Notes: a model not told the origin generated them from the letters alone. Positions 46,774-60,979 are shown, counted from the first letter of the stretch. The stretch is DNA of 64,000 nucleotides from Megascapheus bottae (GCA_024803745.1 JANJXV010000159.1:1796498-1860497), one strand, 5' to 3'. Numbers and translations: made by a program.

Positions 46774-47460
46774 TGCCGGGGCCAACCGGCGGCAAACCAG
46801 GGTTCGCAGATTGGGGTTCCTGAAATCGGGGGCAAGGACTAGCAAGAAATAGAAGAGAGACAGACACAGCGGGTCCGGGATGTCCGCAGTCCAGGTAAAG
46901 ATTGCCGAGACTGCCGGTTTATTTTCCACTCCCCCTTCTTCCCTCCTCCTGACCCAGGGAACCTCCAGGTGTTACATTCATATGGTAATTCTCAGGTCAT
47001 TTGCATAGAATAGGGCCAGAAAGCAATAAGACAATAAAGCCATCGTCTGATGCAAGCCAAGGTACAGTTTGATTCCACTCTGGCTCACAACAGGAGGTGT
47101 GTGAAGTCACAGAATTGAAGTGTGTGAAGTCAAAATGGAGGTGTGTGAAGTCACAGAATGGAAGTCTGTGAAGACACAGAATAGAGGTGTGTGAAGTCAG
47201 AATGGAGGTGTGTGAAGTCAGAATGGAGGTGTGTGAAATCATAGAATGGAGGTGTGTGAAGCCACAACGCAGGTGTGTGAACTCATGGAATGAAGGTGTG
47301 TGAAGTAAAATTGCAGGTGTGTGAAGTCATAGAATGGAGGTGTGTGAAGTCACAGAATGGAGGTGTGTGAAGTCATAGAATGGAGGTGTGTGAAGTCATA
47401 GAATTGAGGTGTGTGAAGTCATAGAATGGAGGTGTGTAAAGTCACAGAATGGAGGTGTGT
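46080..47460. repeat. LTR-bearing block, first copy (partner 49,915-51,290)
   Basis: Offset 3,832 bp (frames 46,307/50,139; LTR 46,774/50,606). The translated minus-strand frames in the two are identical, including the AACCGAGG variant. Left edge near the AACTCATAAAATGG unit at 46,080-46,110/49,915-49,945. Confidence 0.8.
46774..47092 (-). mobile_element. Solo LTR, copy 11 (majority sequence)
   Basis: 319 bp, by eye identical to copies 12 and 14. All three share the left-flank unit GTCAAACAATGG (others have GTCAAAGAATGG), so they descend from one block. Confidence 0.87.
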
Positions 47461-50400
47461 GAAGTCATAGAATGGAGGTCTGTGAACTCAGAATGGAGGT
47501 TTGTGAAGTCATAGAATTGAGGTGTGTGAACTCAGAATGGAGGTGTGTGAAGTCACAGAATAGAGGTGTGTGAAGTCATAGAATGGAGGTTTGTGAAATC
47601 ACAGAATGGAGGTGTGTTAATTCATTGAATGGAGGTGTGTGAAGTCATAGGATCGAGGTGTGTGAAGTCACAGAACGGAGGTGTGTGAAGTCACAGAATG
47701 GAGGTGTGTGAAGTCACAGAATGGAGGTGTGTGAATTCAGAATGTAGGTGTGTGAAGCCACAGAATGGAGGTGTGTGAAGTTATAGAATGAAAGTGTGTG
47801 AAGTCATAGAAAGGAGGTGTGTCAACACAGAATGGAGGTGTGTGAAGTCACAGAATGGAGGTTTGTGAAGTCATAGAATGGAGGTGTGTGAAGTAAGAGA
47901 ATGGATGTTTCTGAAGTAAGAATGAAGGTGTGTGAAGTCATAGAATGGAGATGTGTGAAGTCAAATTGGACGTGTGTGAACTCATAGAATGGAGGTTTGT
48001 GAGGTCATGGAATGGCGGTGTGTGAAGTCAAAGAATGGAGGTGTGTGAAGTGAAACAATAGAGGTGTGTGAAGTCACAGAATGGAGGTGTGTGAAGTCAC
48101 AGATTGGAAGTGTGTGAAGTCAAAACGGAGGTGGGTGAAGTCACAGAATGGAGGTGTGTGAAGTCATAGATTGGAAGTGTGTGAAGTCAAAACGGAGGTG
48201 TGTGAAGTCACTGAATGGAGGTGTGTGAAGTTAGAGAATGGAGGTGTGTGAAGTCAAAAAGGTGGTGTGTGAAGTCACAGAATGGATGCGTGTGAATTCA
48301 TAGAATGGAGCTGTGTGAAGTCAGAATGGAGGTGTGTGAAGTCAGAATGGAGGGGTGTGTAGTCAGAATGGAGGTGTGTGAAGTCACAGAATGGAGGTGT
48401 GTAAGTCATAGAATGGAGGTGTGTGAAATCATAAAATGAAGGTGTGTGAAGTCAGAGTGGAGGTGTGTCACGTCACAGAATTGAGGTGTGTGAAGGCAGA
48501 GAATGGAGGTGTGTGAAGTCAGAATGAAGGTGTGTGAAGTCACAGAAAGGAGGTGTGTGAAGTCAGAGAATGGATGATTGTGAAGTAAGAATGAAGGTGT
48601 TTGAAGTCATAGAATGGAGTTGTGTGAAGTCACAGAATGGACGTGTGTGAAGTCATAGAATGGAGGTGTGTGAAGTCATAGAATTGAGGTGTGTGAAGTC
48701 ATAGAATGGAGGTGTGTGAAGTCACAGAATGGAGGTGTGTGAAGTCACAGAATGGAGGTGTGTGAAGTCAGAATGAAGGTGTGTGAAATCACAGAATGGA
48801 GGTATGTGAAGTCAGAGAATGGATGTTTGTGAAGTAAGAATGAAGGTGTTTGAAGTCATAGAGTGGAGGTGTGTGAAGTCACAGAATGCAGGTGTGTGAA
48901 GTCATAGAATGGACGTGTGTGAAGTCATAGAATTGAGGTGTGTGAAGTCATAGAATGGAGGTGTGTGAAGTCATAAAATGGAAGTGTGTGAACTCATAGA
49001 ATGGAGGTGTGTGAATATAAAATGGAGTTGTGTGAAGTCATAGAATGGTGGTTTTTGATGTCAACGAATGGAGGTGTGTGAAGTCACAGAATGGAGGTGT
49101 GTGAACTCAGAATGGAGGTGTGTGAAGTCACAGAATGGAGGTTTGTGAAGTCATAGAATGGAGGTGTGTGAAGTCACAGAATGGAGGTGTGTGAACTCAG
49201 AATGGAGGTGTGTGAAGTCACAGAATGGAGGTTTGTGAAGTCATAGAATGGAGGTGTGTGAGGTCAGAGAATGGAGGTGTGTGAAGTCAGAATGAAGGTG
49301 TGTGAAGTCACAGAAAGGAGGTGTGTGAAGTCACAGAATGGATGTTTGTGAAGTAAGAATGAAGGTGTTTGAAGTCATAGAATGGAGGTGTGTGAAGTCA
49401 CAGAATGGAGGTATGTGAACTCAGAATGGAGGAGTGTGAAGTCATAGGCTCAGGTGGGAGAAGTCATAGAAAGGAGGTGTGGGAAGTCATAGAATAGAGG
49501 AGTGTGAAGTCATAGAGTGGAGGTGAGTGAAGTCACAGATTCGAGGTCTGTGATGTCATAGAATGGAGGTGTGTGAAGTCAGAATGTAGGTGTGTGAAAT
49601 AATAGAATGAAGATGTGTGAACTCAGAGAATGGAGATGTGTGAAGTCAAATTGGACGTGTGTGAACTCATAGAATGGAGGTGTGAGAAGTCACAGAATGG
49701 AGGTGTGTGAAGTCATAAAATGAAGGTGTGTGAAGTCAGAATGGAGGTGTGTGAAGTCACAGAATGGAGGTGTGTGAACTCAGAATGGAGGTGTGTGAAG
49801 TCATAGATGGAGGTGTGTGAAGTCATAGTATGGAGGTGTGTGAAATCACAGAATGGAGTTTTGTGAAGTCACAGAATGGAGCTGTGTGAATTCAGAACGG
49901 AGGTGTGTGAAGTCATAGAATGGAGGTGTGTGAACTCATAAAATGGAGGTGTGTGAACTCATAGAATGGAGGTGTGTGAAGTTAAAATGGAGTTGTGTGA
50001 AGTCATAGAATGGAGGCTTTTGATGTCAACGGATGGAGGTGTGTGAAGTCACAGAATGGAGGTGTGTGAACTCAGAATGGAGGTGTGTGAAGTCACAGAA
50101 TGGAGGTTTGTGAAGTCATGGAATGGAGGTGTGTGAAATCAGAAAATGGATGTTTCTGAAGTAAGAATGAAGGTGTGTGAAGTCATAGAATGGAGGTGTG
50201 TGAAGTCAAATTGGATGTGTGTGAACTCATAGAATGGAGGTGTGTGAACTAATAGAATGGAGGTTTGTGAAGTCATGGAATGGAGGTGTGTGAAGTCAAA
50301 GAATGGAGGTGTGTGACGTGAAACAATAGAGGTGTGTGAAGTCACAGAATGGAGGTGTGTGAAGTCACAGAATGGAAGTGTGTGAAGTCAAAACCGAGGT

Positions 50401-50605
50401 GTGTGAAGTCACAGAATGGAGGTGTGTGAAGTCATAGAATGGAGGTGTGTGAAGTCAAAATGGAGGTGTGTGAACTCATAGAATGGAGGTGTGTGAACTC
50501 ATAGAATTGAGGTGTGTGAAGTCATGGAATGGAGTTGTGTGAAGTCCAAGAATGGAGGTGTGTGAAGTCAAACAATGGAGGTGTGTGAAGTCACAGAATG
50601 GAGGT
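47093..50605. repeat. Satellite segment between LTR copies 11 and 12
   Basis: Right flank to about 47,460, then a sharp change to a block also found at 53.35-55.79 kb (offset about 5,872 bp, GGTCTGTGAACTCAG anchor 47,478/53,350). At about 49,920 it changes again to the 46.08-kb block. A mosaic of two blocks in 3.5 kb. Confidence 0.9.
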
Positions 50606-50924
50606 TGCCGGGGCCAACCGGCGGCAAACCAGGGTTCGCAGATTGGGGTTCCTGAAATCGGGGGCAAGGACTAGCAAGAAATAGAAGAGAGACAGACACA
50701 GCGGGTCCGGGATGTCCGCAGTCCAGGTAAAGATTGCCGAGACTGCCGGTTTATTTTCCACTCCCCCTTCTTCCCTCCTCCTGACCCAGGGAACCTCCAG
50801 GTGTTACATTCATATGGTAATTCTCAGGTCATTTGCATAGAATAGGGCCAGAAAGCAATAAGACAATAAAGCCATCGTCTGATGCAAGCCAAGGTACAGT
50901 TTGATTCCACTCTGGCTCACAACA
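50606..50924 (-). mobile_element. Solo LTR, copy 12 (majority sequence)
   Basis: 319 bp, by eye identical to copies 11 and 14; intact GGAGGT duplications. The block holding it recurs 10,374 bp downstream around copy 14. Confidence 0.87.
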
Positions 50925-53900
50925 GGAGGTGTGTGAAGTCACAGAATTGAAGTGTGTGAAGTCAAAATGGAGGTGTGTGAAGTCACAGAATGGAAGTCTG
51001 TGAAGACACAGAATAGAGGTGTGTGAAGTCAGAATGGAGGTGTGTGAAGTCAGAATGGAGGTGTGTGAAATCATAGAATGGAGGTGTGTGAAGCCACAAC
51101 GCAGGTGTGTGAACTCATGGAATGAAGGTGTGTGAAGTAAAATTGCAGGTGTGTGAAGTCATAGAATGGAGGTGTGTGAAGTCACAGAATGGAGGTGTGT
51201 GAAGTCATAGAATGGAGGTGTGTGAAGTCATAGAATTGAGGTGTGTGAAGTCATAGAATGGAGGTGTGTAAAGTCACAGAATGGAGGTGTGTGAAGTCAC
51301 AGAATGGAGGTGTGTGAAGTCAGAATGAAGGTGTGTGAAATCACAGAATGGACGTATGTGAAGTCAGAGAATGGATGTTTGTGAAGTAAGAATGAAGGTG
51401 TTTGAAGTCATAGAGTGGAGGTGTGTGAAGTCAGAATGGAGCAGTGTGAAGTCATAGACTGAGGTGGGAGAAGTCATAGAAAGGAGGTGTGGGAAGTCAT
51501 AGAATAGAGGAGTGTGAAGTCATAGAGTGGAGGTGAGTGAAGTCACAGATTCGAGGTCTGTGATGTCATAGAATGGAGGTGTGTGATGTCAGAATGGAGG
51601 TGTGTGAAATCATAGAATGAAGATGTGTGAACTCAAAGAATGGAGTTGTGTGATGTCACAATGGAAGAGTGTGAAGTCATAGAATGGAGGTGTGAGAAGT
51701 CACAGAATGGAGTTCTGTGAAGTCATAAAATGAAGGTGTGTGAAGTCAGAATGGAGGTGTGTGAAGTCACAGAATGGAGGTGTGTGAACTCAAAATGGAG
51801 GTGTGTGAAGTCATAGATGGAGGTGTGTGAAGTCATAGTATGGAGGTGTGTGAAATCACAGAATGGAGTTTTGTGAAGTCAGAGAATGGAGCTGTGTGAA
51901 TTCAGAACGGAGGTGTGTGAAGTCATAGAATGGAGGTGTGTGAAGTCAGAATGGAGGTGTGTGAAGTCATAGAATGGAGGTGTGTGAAGTCAGAATGGAG
52001 GTGTGTGAAGTCACAGAATTGAGGTGTGTGAAGTCACAGAATGGAGGTGTGTGAAGTCAGAATGAAGGTGTGTGAAATCACAGAATGGAGGTGTGTGAAG
52101 TCACAGAATGGATGTTTGTGAAGTAAGAATGAAGGTGTTTGAAGTCATAGAGTGAAGGTGTGTGAAGTCACAGAATGGAGGTGTGTGAAGTCATAGAATG
52201 GACGTGTGTGACGTCATAGAATTGAGGTGTGTGAAGTCATAGAATGGAGGTGTGTGAAGTCATAAAATGGAGGTGTGTGAACTCATAGAATGGAGGTGTG
52301 TGAAGTTAAAATGGAGTTGTGTGAAGTTAAAATGGAGTTGTGTGAAGTCATAGAATGGTGGTTTTTGATGTCAACGAATGGAGGTGTGTGAAGTCACAGA
52401 ATGGAGGTGTGTGAACTCAGAATGGAGGTGTGTGAAGTCACAGAATGGAGGTTTGTGAAGTCATAGAATGGAGGTGTGTGAAGTCAGAGAATGGAGGTGT
52501 GTGAAGTCAGAATGAAGGTGTGTGAAGTCACAGAAAGGAGGTGTGTGAAGTCACAGAATGGATGTTTGTGAGGTAAGAATGAAGGTGTTTGAAGTCACAG
52601 AATGGAGGTGTGTGAAGTCACAGAATGGAGGTGTGAGAAGTCACAGAATGGAGGTGTGTGAAGTCCAAAAGGTGGTGTGTGAAGTCACAGAATGGAGGTG
52701 TGTGAAGTCATAATGGAGGTGTGTGAAATCACAGAATGGAGGTGTGTGAATTCATAGAACGGAGGTGTGTGAAGTCATAGGATCGAGGTGTGTGAAGTCA
52801 CAGAGTGGAGGTGTGTGAAGTCACAGAATGGAGGTGTGTGAAGTCACAGAATGGAGGTGTGTGAACTCAGAATGGAGGTGTGTGAAGCCACAGAATGGAG
52901 GTGTGTGAAGTCATAGAATGGAAGTGTGTGAAGTCATAGAATGGAGGTGTGTGAAGTCATAAAATGGAGGTGTGTGAACTCATAGAATGGAGGTGTGTGA
53001 AGTCAAAATGGAGTTGTGTGAAGTCATAGAATGGTGTTTTTTGATGTCAACGAATGGAGGTGTGTGAAGTCATAGAATGGAGGCGTGTGAAGTCAGATTG
53101 GAGGTGTGTGAAATCACAGAATGGAGGTGTGTGAAGTCACAGAATGGAGTTGTGTGAACTCTGAATGTAGGTGTGTGAAGCCACAGAATGGAGGTGTGTG
53201 AAGTCATAGAATGGAAGTGTGTGAAATCATAGAATGGAGGTGTGTGAAGTCACAGACTTACGGTGTGTGAAGTCAGAATGGAGGTGTGTGAAGTCAGAAT
53301 GGAGGTGAGTGAAGTGATAGAATGGAGGTGTGTGAAGTCATAGAATGGAGGTCTGTGAACTCAGAATGGAGGTTTGTGAAGTCATAGAATTGAGGTGTGT
53401 GAACTCAGAATGGAGGTGTGTGAAGTCACAGAATAGAGGTGTGTGAAGTCATAGAATGGAGGTTTGTGAAATCACAGAATGGAGGTGTGTTAATTCATTG
53501 AATGGAGGTGTGTGAAGTCATAGGATCGAGGTGTGTGAAGTCACAGAACGGAGGTGTGTGAAGTCACAGAATGGAGGTGTGTGAAGTCACAGAATGGAGG
53601 TGTGTGAATTCAGAATGTAGGTGTGTGAAGCCACAGAATGGAGGTGTGTGAAGTTATAGAATGAAAGTGTGTGAAGTCATAGAAAGGAGGTGTGTGAACA
53701 CAGAATGGAGGTGTGTGAAGTCACAGAATGGAGGTTTGTGAAGTCATAGAATGGAGGTGTGTGAAGTAAGAGAATGGATGTTTCTGAAGTAAGAATGAAG
53801 GTGTGTGAAGTCATAGAATGGAGATGTGTGAAGTCAAATTGGACGTGTGTGAACTCATAGAATGGAGGTTTGTGAGGTCATGGAATGGCGGTGTGTGAAG

Positions 53901-56900
53901 TCAAAGAATGGAGGTGTGTGAAGTGAAACAATAGAGGTGTGTGAAGTCACAGAATGGAGGTGTGTGAAGTCACAGATTGGAAGTGTGTGAAGTCAAAACG
54001 GAGGTGGGTGAAGTCACAGAATGGAGGTGTGTGAAGTCATAGATTGGAAGTGTGTGAAGTCAAAACGGAGGTGTGTGAAGTCACTGAATGGAGGTGTGTG
54101 AAGTTAGAGAATGGAGGTGTGTGAAGTCAAAAAGGTGGTGTGTGAAGTCACAGAATGGATGCGTGTGAATTCATAGAATGGAGCTGTGTGAAGTCAGAAT
54201 GGAGGTGTGTGAAGTTAGAATGGAGGGGTGTGTAGTCAGAATGGAGGTGTGTGAAGTCACAGAATGGAGGTGTGTAAGTCATAGAATGGAGGTGTGTGAA
54301 ATCATAAAATGAAGGTGTGTGAAGTCAGAGTGGAGGTGTGTGACGTCACAGAATTGAGGTGTGTGAAGACAGAGAATGGAGGTGTGTGAAGTCAGAATGA
54401 AGGTGTGTGAAGTCACAGAAAGGAGGTGTGTGAAGTCAGAGAATGGATGATTGTGAAGTAAGAATGAAGGTGTTTGAAGTCATAGAATGGAGTTGTGTGA
54501 AGTCACAGAATGGACGTGTGTGAAGTCATAGAATGGAGGTGTGTGAAGTCATAGAATTGAGGTGTGTGAAGTCATAGAATGGAGGTGTGTGAAGTCACAG
54601 AATGGAGGTGTGTGAAGTCACAGAATGGAGGTGTGTGAAGTCAGAATGAAGGTGTGTGAAATCACAGAATGGAGGTATGTGAAGTCAGAGAATGGATGTT
54701 TGTGAAGTAAGAATGAAGGTGTTTGAAGTCATAGAGTGGAGGTGTGTGAAGTCACAGAATGCAGGTGTGTGAAGTCATAGAATGGACGTGTGTGAAGTCA
54801 TAGAATTGAGGTGTGTGAAGTCATAGAATGGAGGTGTGTGAAGTCATAAAATGGAAGTGTGTGAACTCATAGAATGGAGGTGTGTGAATATAAAATGGAG
54901 TTGTGTGAAGTCATAGAATGGTGGTTTTTGATGTCAACGAATGGAGGTGTGTGAAGTCACAGAATGGAGGTGTGTGAACTCAGAATGGAGGTGTGTGAAG
55001 TCACAGAATGGAGGTTTGTGAAGTCATAGAATGGAGGTGTGTGAAGTCACAGAATGGAGGTGTGTGAACTCAGAATGGAGGTGTGTGAAGTCACAGAATG
55101 GAGGTTTGTGAAGTCATAGAATGGAGGTGTGTGAGGTCAGAGAATGGAGGTGTGTGAAGTCAGAATGAAGGTGTGTGAAGTCACAGAAAGGAGGTGTGTG
55201 AAGTCACAGAATGGATGTTTGTGAAGTAAGAATGAAGGTGTTTGAAGTCATAGAATGGAGGTGTGTGAAGTCACAGAATGGAGGTATGTGAACTCAGAAT
55301 GGAGGAGTGTGAAGTCATAGACTGAGGTGGGAGAAGTCATAGAAAGGAGGTGTGGGAAGTCATAGAATAGAGGTGTGTGAAGTCATAGAGTGGAGGTGAG
55401 TGAAGTCACAGATTCGAGGTCTGTGATGTCATAGAATGGAGGTGTGTGAAGTCAGAATGTAGGTGTGTGAAATCATAGAATGAAGATGTGTGAACTCAGA
55501 GAATGGAGTTGTGTGACGTCACAATGGAAGAGTGTGAAGTCATAGAATGGAGGTGTGAGAAGTCACAGAATGGAGGTGTGTGAAGTCATAAAATGAAGGT
55601 GTGTGAAGTCAGAATGGAGGTGTGTGAAGTCACAGAATGGAGGTGTGTGAACTCAGAATGGAGGTGTGTGAAGTCATAGATGGAGGTGTGTGAAGTCATA
55701 GTATGGAGGTGTGTGAAATCACAGAATGGAGTTTTGTGAAGTCACAGAATGGAGCTGTGTGAATTCAGAACGGAGGTGTGTGAAGTCATAGAATGGAGGT
55801 GTGTGAAGTCAGAATGGAGGTGTGTGAAGTCATAGAATGGAGGTGTGTGAAGTCAGAATGGAGGTATGTGAAGTCACAGAATTGAGGTGTGTGAAGTCAC
55901 AGAATGGAGGTATGTGAAGTCAGAATGAAGGTGTGTGAAATCACAGAATGGAGGTGTGTGAAGTCACAGAATGGATGTTTGTGAAGTAAGAATGAAGGTG
56001 TTTGAAGTCATAGAGTGAAGGTGTGTGAAGTCACAGAATGGAGGTGTGTGAAGTCATAGAATGGACGTGTGTGAAGTCATAGAATTGAGGTGTGTGAAGT
56101 CATAGAATGGAGGTGTGTGAAGTCATAAAAAGGAGGTGTGTGAACTCATAGAATGGAGGTGTGTGAAGTTAAAATGGAGTTGTGTGAAGTTAAAATGGAG
56201 TTGTGTGAAGTCATAGAATGGTGGTTTTTGATGTCAACGAATGGAGGTGTGTGAAGTCACAGAATGGAGGTGTGTGAACTCAGAATGGAGGTGTGTGAAG
56301 TCACAGAATGGAGGTTTGTGAAGTCATAGAATGGAGGTGTGTGAAGTCAGAGAATGGAGGTGTGTGAAGTCAGAATGAAGGTGTGTGAAGTCACAGAAAG
56401 GAGGTGTGTGAAGTCACAGAATGGATGTTTATGAGGTAAGAATGAAGGTGTTTGAAGTCATAGAATGGAGGTGTGTGAAGTCACAGAATGGAACTGTGTG
56501 AAGTCATAGAATGGAGGTGTGTGAAGTCAGAATGGAGGTGTGTGAAGTCATAGACTGTGGTGGGTGAAGTCATAGAAAGGAGGTGTGGGAAGTCATAGAA
56601 TGGAGGAGTGTGAAGTCATAGAGTGGAGGTGAGTGAAGTCACAGATTTGAGGTCTGTGATGTGATAGAATGGAGGTGTGTGAAGTCAGAATGGAGGTGTG
56701 TGAAGTCATAGTATGGAGGTGTGTGAAATCACAGAATGGAGTTTTGTGAAGTCACAGAATGGAGCTGTGTGAAGTAAGAACGGAGGTGTGTGAAGTCATA
56801 GAATGGAGGTGTGTGAAGTCAGAATGGAGGTGTGTGAACTCATAGAATGGAGGTGTGTGAAGTCACAATGGAGGTTTGTGAAGTCATAGAATTTAGGTGT

Positions 56901-57869
56901 GTGAAGTCACAAAATGGAGGTGTGTGAAGATATAGAATGGAGGTGTGTGAAGTCATAGAATGGAGGTGTGTGAAGTCAGAATGGAGGTGTGTGAAGTCAC
57001 AGAATTGAGGTGTGTGAAATCACAGAATGGAGGTGTGTGAAGTCAGAATGAAGGTGTGTGAAATCACAGAATGGAGGTGTGAGAAGTCACAGAATGGATG
57101 TTTGTGAAGTAAGAATGAAGGTGTTTGAAGTCATAGAGTGGAGGTGTGTGAAGTCACAGAATGGAGGTGTGTGAAGTTATAGAATGGACGTGTGTGAAGT
57201 CATAGAATTGAGGTGTGTGACCTCATAGAATGGAGGTGTGTGAAGTTAAAATGGAGTTGTGTGAAGTCATAGAATGGTGGCTTTTGATGTCAACGAATGG
57301 AGGTGTGTGAAGTCACAGAATGGAGGTGTGTGAACTCAGAATGGAGGTGTGTGAAGTCACAGAATGGAGGTTGGTGAAGTCATGGAATGGAGGTGTGTGA
57401 AATCAGAGAATGGATGTTTCTGAAGTAAGAATGAAGGTGTGTGAAGTCATAGAATGGAGGTGTGTGAAGTCAAATTGGATGTGTGTGAACTCATAGAATG
57501 GAGGTGTGTGAACTAATAGAATGGAGGTTTGTGAAGTCATGGAATGGAGGTGTGTGAAGTCAAAGAATGGAGGTGTGTGAAGTGAAACAATAGAGGTGTG
57601 TGAAGTCACAGAATGGAGGTGTGTGAAGTCACAGAATGGAAGTGTGTGAAGTCAAAACGGAGGTGTGTGAAGTCACAGAATGGAGGTGTGTGAAGTCATA
57701 GAATGGAGGTGTGTGAAGTCAAAATGGAGGTGTGTGAACTCATAGAATGGAGGTGTGTGAACTCATAGAATTGAGGTGTGTGAAGTCATGGAATGGAGTT
57801 GTGTGAAGTCCAAGAGTGGAGGTGTGTGAAGTCAAAGAATGGAGGTGTGTGAAGTCACAGAATGGAGGT
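50925..57869. repeat. Satellite segment between LTR copies 12 and 13
   Basis: 50.9-52.64 kb matches 61.3-63.0 kb (offset 10,374). At about 52,640 it changes to a block matching 36.0-36.96 kb at an offset of 16,653 without indels, then follows 39.5-43.7 kb at 14.1-14.2 kb offset. A private four-unit duplication lies at about 55,020-55,130. No gene seen. Confidence 0.9.
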
Positions 57870-58188
57870 TGCCGGGGCCAACCGGCGGCAAACCAGGGAT
57901 CGCAGATTGGGGTTCCTGAAATCGGGGGCAAGGACTAGCAAGAAATAGAAGAGAGACAGACACAGCGGGTCCGGGATGTCCGCAGTCCAGGTAAAGATTG
58001 CCGAGACTGCCGGTTTATTTTCCACTCCCCCTTTTTCCCTCCTCCTGACCCAGGGAACCTCCAGGTGTTACATTCATATGGTAATTCTCAGGTCATTTGC
58101 ATAGAATAGGGCCAGAAAGCAATAAGACAATAAAGCCATCGTCTGATGCAAGCCAAGGTACAGTTTGATTCCACTCTGGCTCACAACA
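57870..58188 (-). mobile_element. Solo LTR, copy 13
   Basis: 319 bp, same class as copy 10 (GGGATCGC and CCCTTTTTCC). The nearest left-flank difference from copy 10 is GTCCAAGAGTGG for GTCCAAGAATGG. Its right flank has GAAGATACAG for GAAGACACAG. Confidence 0.86.
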
Positions 58189-60979
58189 GGAGGTGTGTGA
58201 AGTCACAGAATTGAAGTGTGTGAAGTCAAAATGGAGGTGTGTGAAGTCACAGAATGGAAGTCTGTGAAGATACAGAATAGAGGTGTGTGAAGTCAGAATG
58301 GAGGTGTGTGAAGTCAGAATGGAGGTGTGTGAAATCATAGAATGGAGGTGTGTGAAGCCACAACGCAGGTGTTTGAACTCATGGAATGAAGGTGTGTGAA
58401 GTAAAATTGCAGGTGTGTGAAGTCATAGAATGGAGGTGTGTGAAGTCATAGAATGGAGGTGTGTGAAGTCACAGAATGGAGGTGTGTGAAGTCATAGAAT
58501 GGAGGTGTGTGAAGTCATAGAATTGAGTTGTGTGAAGTCATAGAATGGAGGTGTGTGAAGTCACAGAATGGAGGTGTGTGAAGTCACAGAATGGAGGTGT
58601 GTGAAGTCAGAATGAAGGTGTGTGAAATCACAGAATGGACGTATGTGAAATCAGAGAATGGATGTTTGTGAAGTAAGAATGAAGGTGTTTGAAGTCATAG
58701 AGTGGAGGTGTGTGAAGTCAGAATGGAGGAGTGTGAAGTCATAGACTGAGGTGGGAGAAGTCATAGAAAGGAGGTGTGGGAAGTCATAGAATAGAGGAGT
58801 GTGAAGTCATAGAGTGGAGGTGAGTGAAGTCACAGATTCGAGGTCTGTGATGTCATAGAATGGAGGTGTGTGAAGTCAGAATGGAGGTGTGTGAAATCAT
58901 AGAATGAAGATGTGTGAACTCAGAGAATGGAGTTGTGTGACGTCACAATGGTAGAGTGTGAAGTCATAGAATGGAGGTGTGAGAAGTCACAGAATGGAGT
59001 TGTGTGAAGTCATAAAATGAAGGTGTGTGAAGTCAGAATGGAGGTGTGTGAAGTCACAGAATGGAGGTGTGGGAACTCAGAATGGAGGTGTGTGAAGTCA
59101 TAGATGGAGGTGTGTGAAGTCATAGTATGGAGGTGTGTGAAATCACAGAATGGAGTTTTGTGAAGTCACAGAATGGAGCTGTGTGAATTCAGAACGGAGG
59201 TGTGTGAAGTCATAGAATGGAGGTGTGTGAAGTCAGAATGGAGGTGTGTGAAGTCATAGAATGGAGGTGTGTGAAGTCAGAATGGAGGTGTGTGAAGTTA
59301 CAGAATTGAGGTGTGTGAAGTCACAGAATGGAGGTGTGTGAAGTCAGAATGAAGGTGTGTGAAATCACAGAATGGAGGTGTGTGAAGTCACAGAATGGAT
59401 GTTTGTGAAGTAAGAATGAAGGTGTTTGAAGTCATAGAGTGAAGGTGTGTGAAGTCACAGAATGGAGGTGTGTGAAGTCATAGAATGGACGTGTGTGAAG
59501 TCATAGAATTGAGGTGTGTGAAGTCATAGAATTGAGGTGTGTGAACTCATAAAATGGAGGTGTGTGAACTCATAGAATGGAGGTGTGTGAAGTTAAAATG
59601 GAGTTGTGTGAAGTTAAAATGGAGTTGTGTGAAGTCATAGAATGGTGGTTTTTGATGTCAACGAATGGAGGTGTGTGAAGTCACAGAATGGAGTTGTGTG
59701 AACTCAGAATGGAGGTGTGTGAAGTCACAGAATGGAGGTTTGTGAAGTCATAGAATGGAGGTGTGTGAAGTCAGAGAATGGAGGTGTGTGAAGTCAGAAT
59801 GAAGGTGTGTGAAGTCACAGAAAGGAGGTGTGTGAAGTCACAGAATGGATGTTTGTGAAGTAAGAATGAAGGTGTTTGAAGTCATAGAATGGAGGTGTGT
59901 GAAGTCACAGAATGGAGGTGTGTGAAGTCATAGAATGGAGGTGTGTGAAGTCAGAATGGAGGTGTGTGAAGTCATAGACTGAGGTGGGTGAAGTCATAGA
60001 AAGGAGGTGTGGGAAGTCATAGAATGGAGGTGTGTGAAGTCAGAATGGAGGTGTGTGAAGTCACAGAATTGAGGTGTGTGAAATCACAGAATGGAGGTGT
60101 GTGAAGTCAGAATGAAGGTGTGTGAAATCACAGAATGGAGGTGTGAGAAGTCACAGAATGGATGTTTGTGAAGTAAGAATGAAGGTGTTTGAAGTCATAG
60201 AGTGGAGGTGTGTGAAGTCACAGAATGGAGGTGTGTGAAGTTATAGAATGGACGTGTGTGAAGTCATAGAATTGAGGTGTGTGAAGTCATAGAATGGAGG
60301 TGTGTGAACTCATAAAATGGAGGTGTGTGAACTCATAGAATGGAGGTGTGTGAAGTTAAAATGGAGTTGTGTGAAGTCATAGAATGGAGGCTTTTGATGT
60401 CAACGGATGGAGGTGTGTGAAGTCACAGAATGGAGGTGTGTGAACTCAGAATGGAGGTGTGTGAAGTCACAGAATGGAGGTTTGTGAAGTCATGGAATGG
60501 AGGTGTGTGAAATCAGAAAATGGATGTTTCTGAAGTAAGAATGAAGGTGTGTGAAGTCATAGAATGGAGGTGTGTGAAGTCAAATTGGATGTGTGTGAAC
60601 TCATAGAATGGAGGTGTGTGAACTAATAGAATGGAGGTTTGTGAAGTCATGGAATGGAGGTGTGTGAAGTCAAAGAATGGAGGTGTGTGACGTGAAACAA
60701 TAGAGGTGTGTGAAGTCACAGAATGGAGGTGTGTGAAGTCACAGAATGGAAGTGTGTGAAGTCAAAACCGAGGTGTGTGAAGTCACAGAATGGAGGTGTG
60801 TGAAGTCATAGAATGGAGGTGTGTGAAGTCAAAATGGAGGTGTGTGAACTCATAGAATGGAGGTGTGTGAACTCATAGAATTGAGGTGTGTGAAGTCATG
60901 GAATGGAGTTGTGTGAAGTCCAAGAATGGAGGTGTGTGAAGTCAAACAATGGAGGTGTGTGAAGTCACAGAATGGAGGT
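58189..60979. repeat. Satellite segment between LTR copies 13 and 14
   Basis: Same length (2,791 bp) and unit order as 43,983-46,773, with a few substitutions. Only monomers. Confidence 0.9.

Larger units (their letters stand above)
39240..47460. repeat. Large segmental duplication, first copy (partner about 53,350-61,660)
   Basis: Contains LTR copies 10 and 11, 3,110 bp apart, exactly as copies 13 and 14 in the partner. The offset is 14,206 bp at 41,521, 43,197, 43,664, 46,307 and 46,774, and 14,116 bp near 39,500. The 90-bp step is a four-unit duplication present at about 55.02-55.13 kb but single at about 40.9 kb. Confidence 0.85.
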
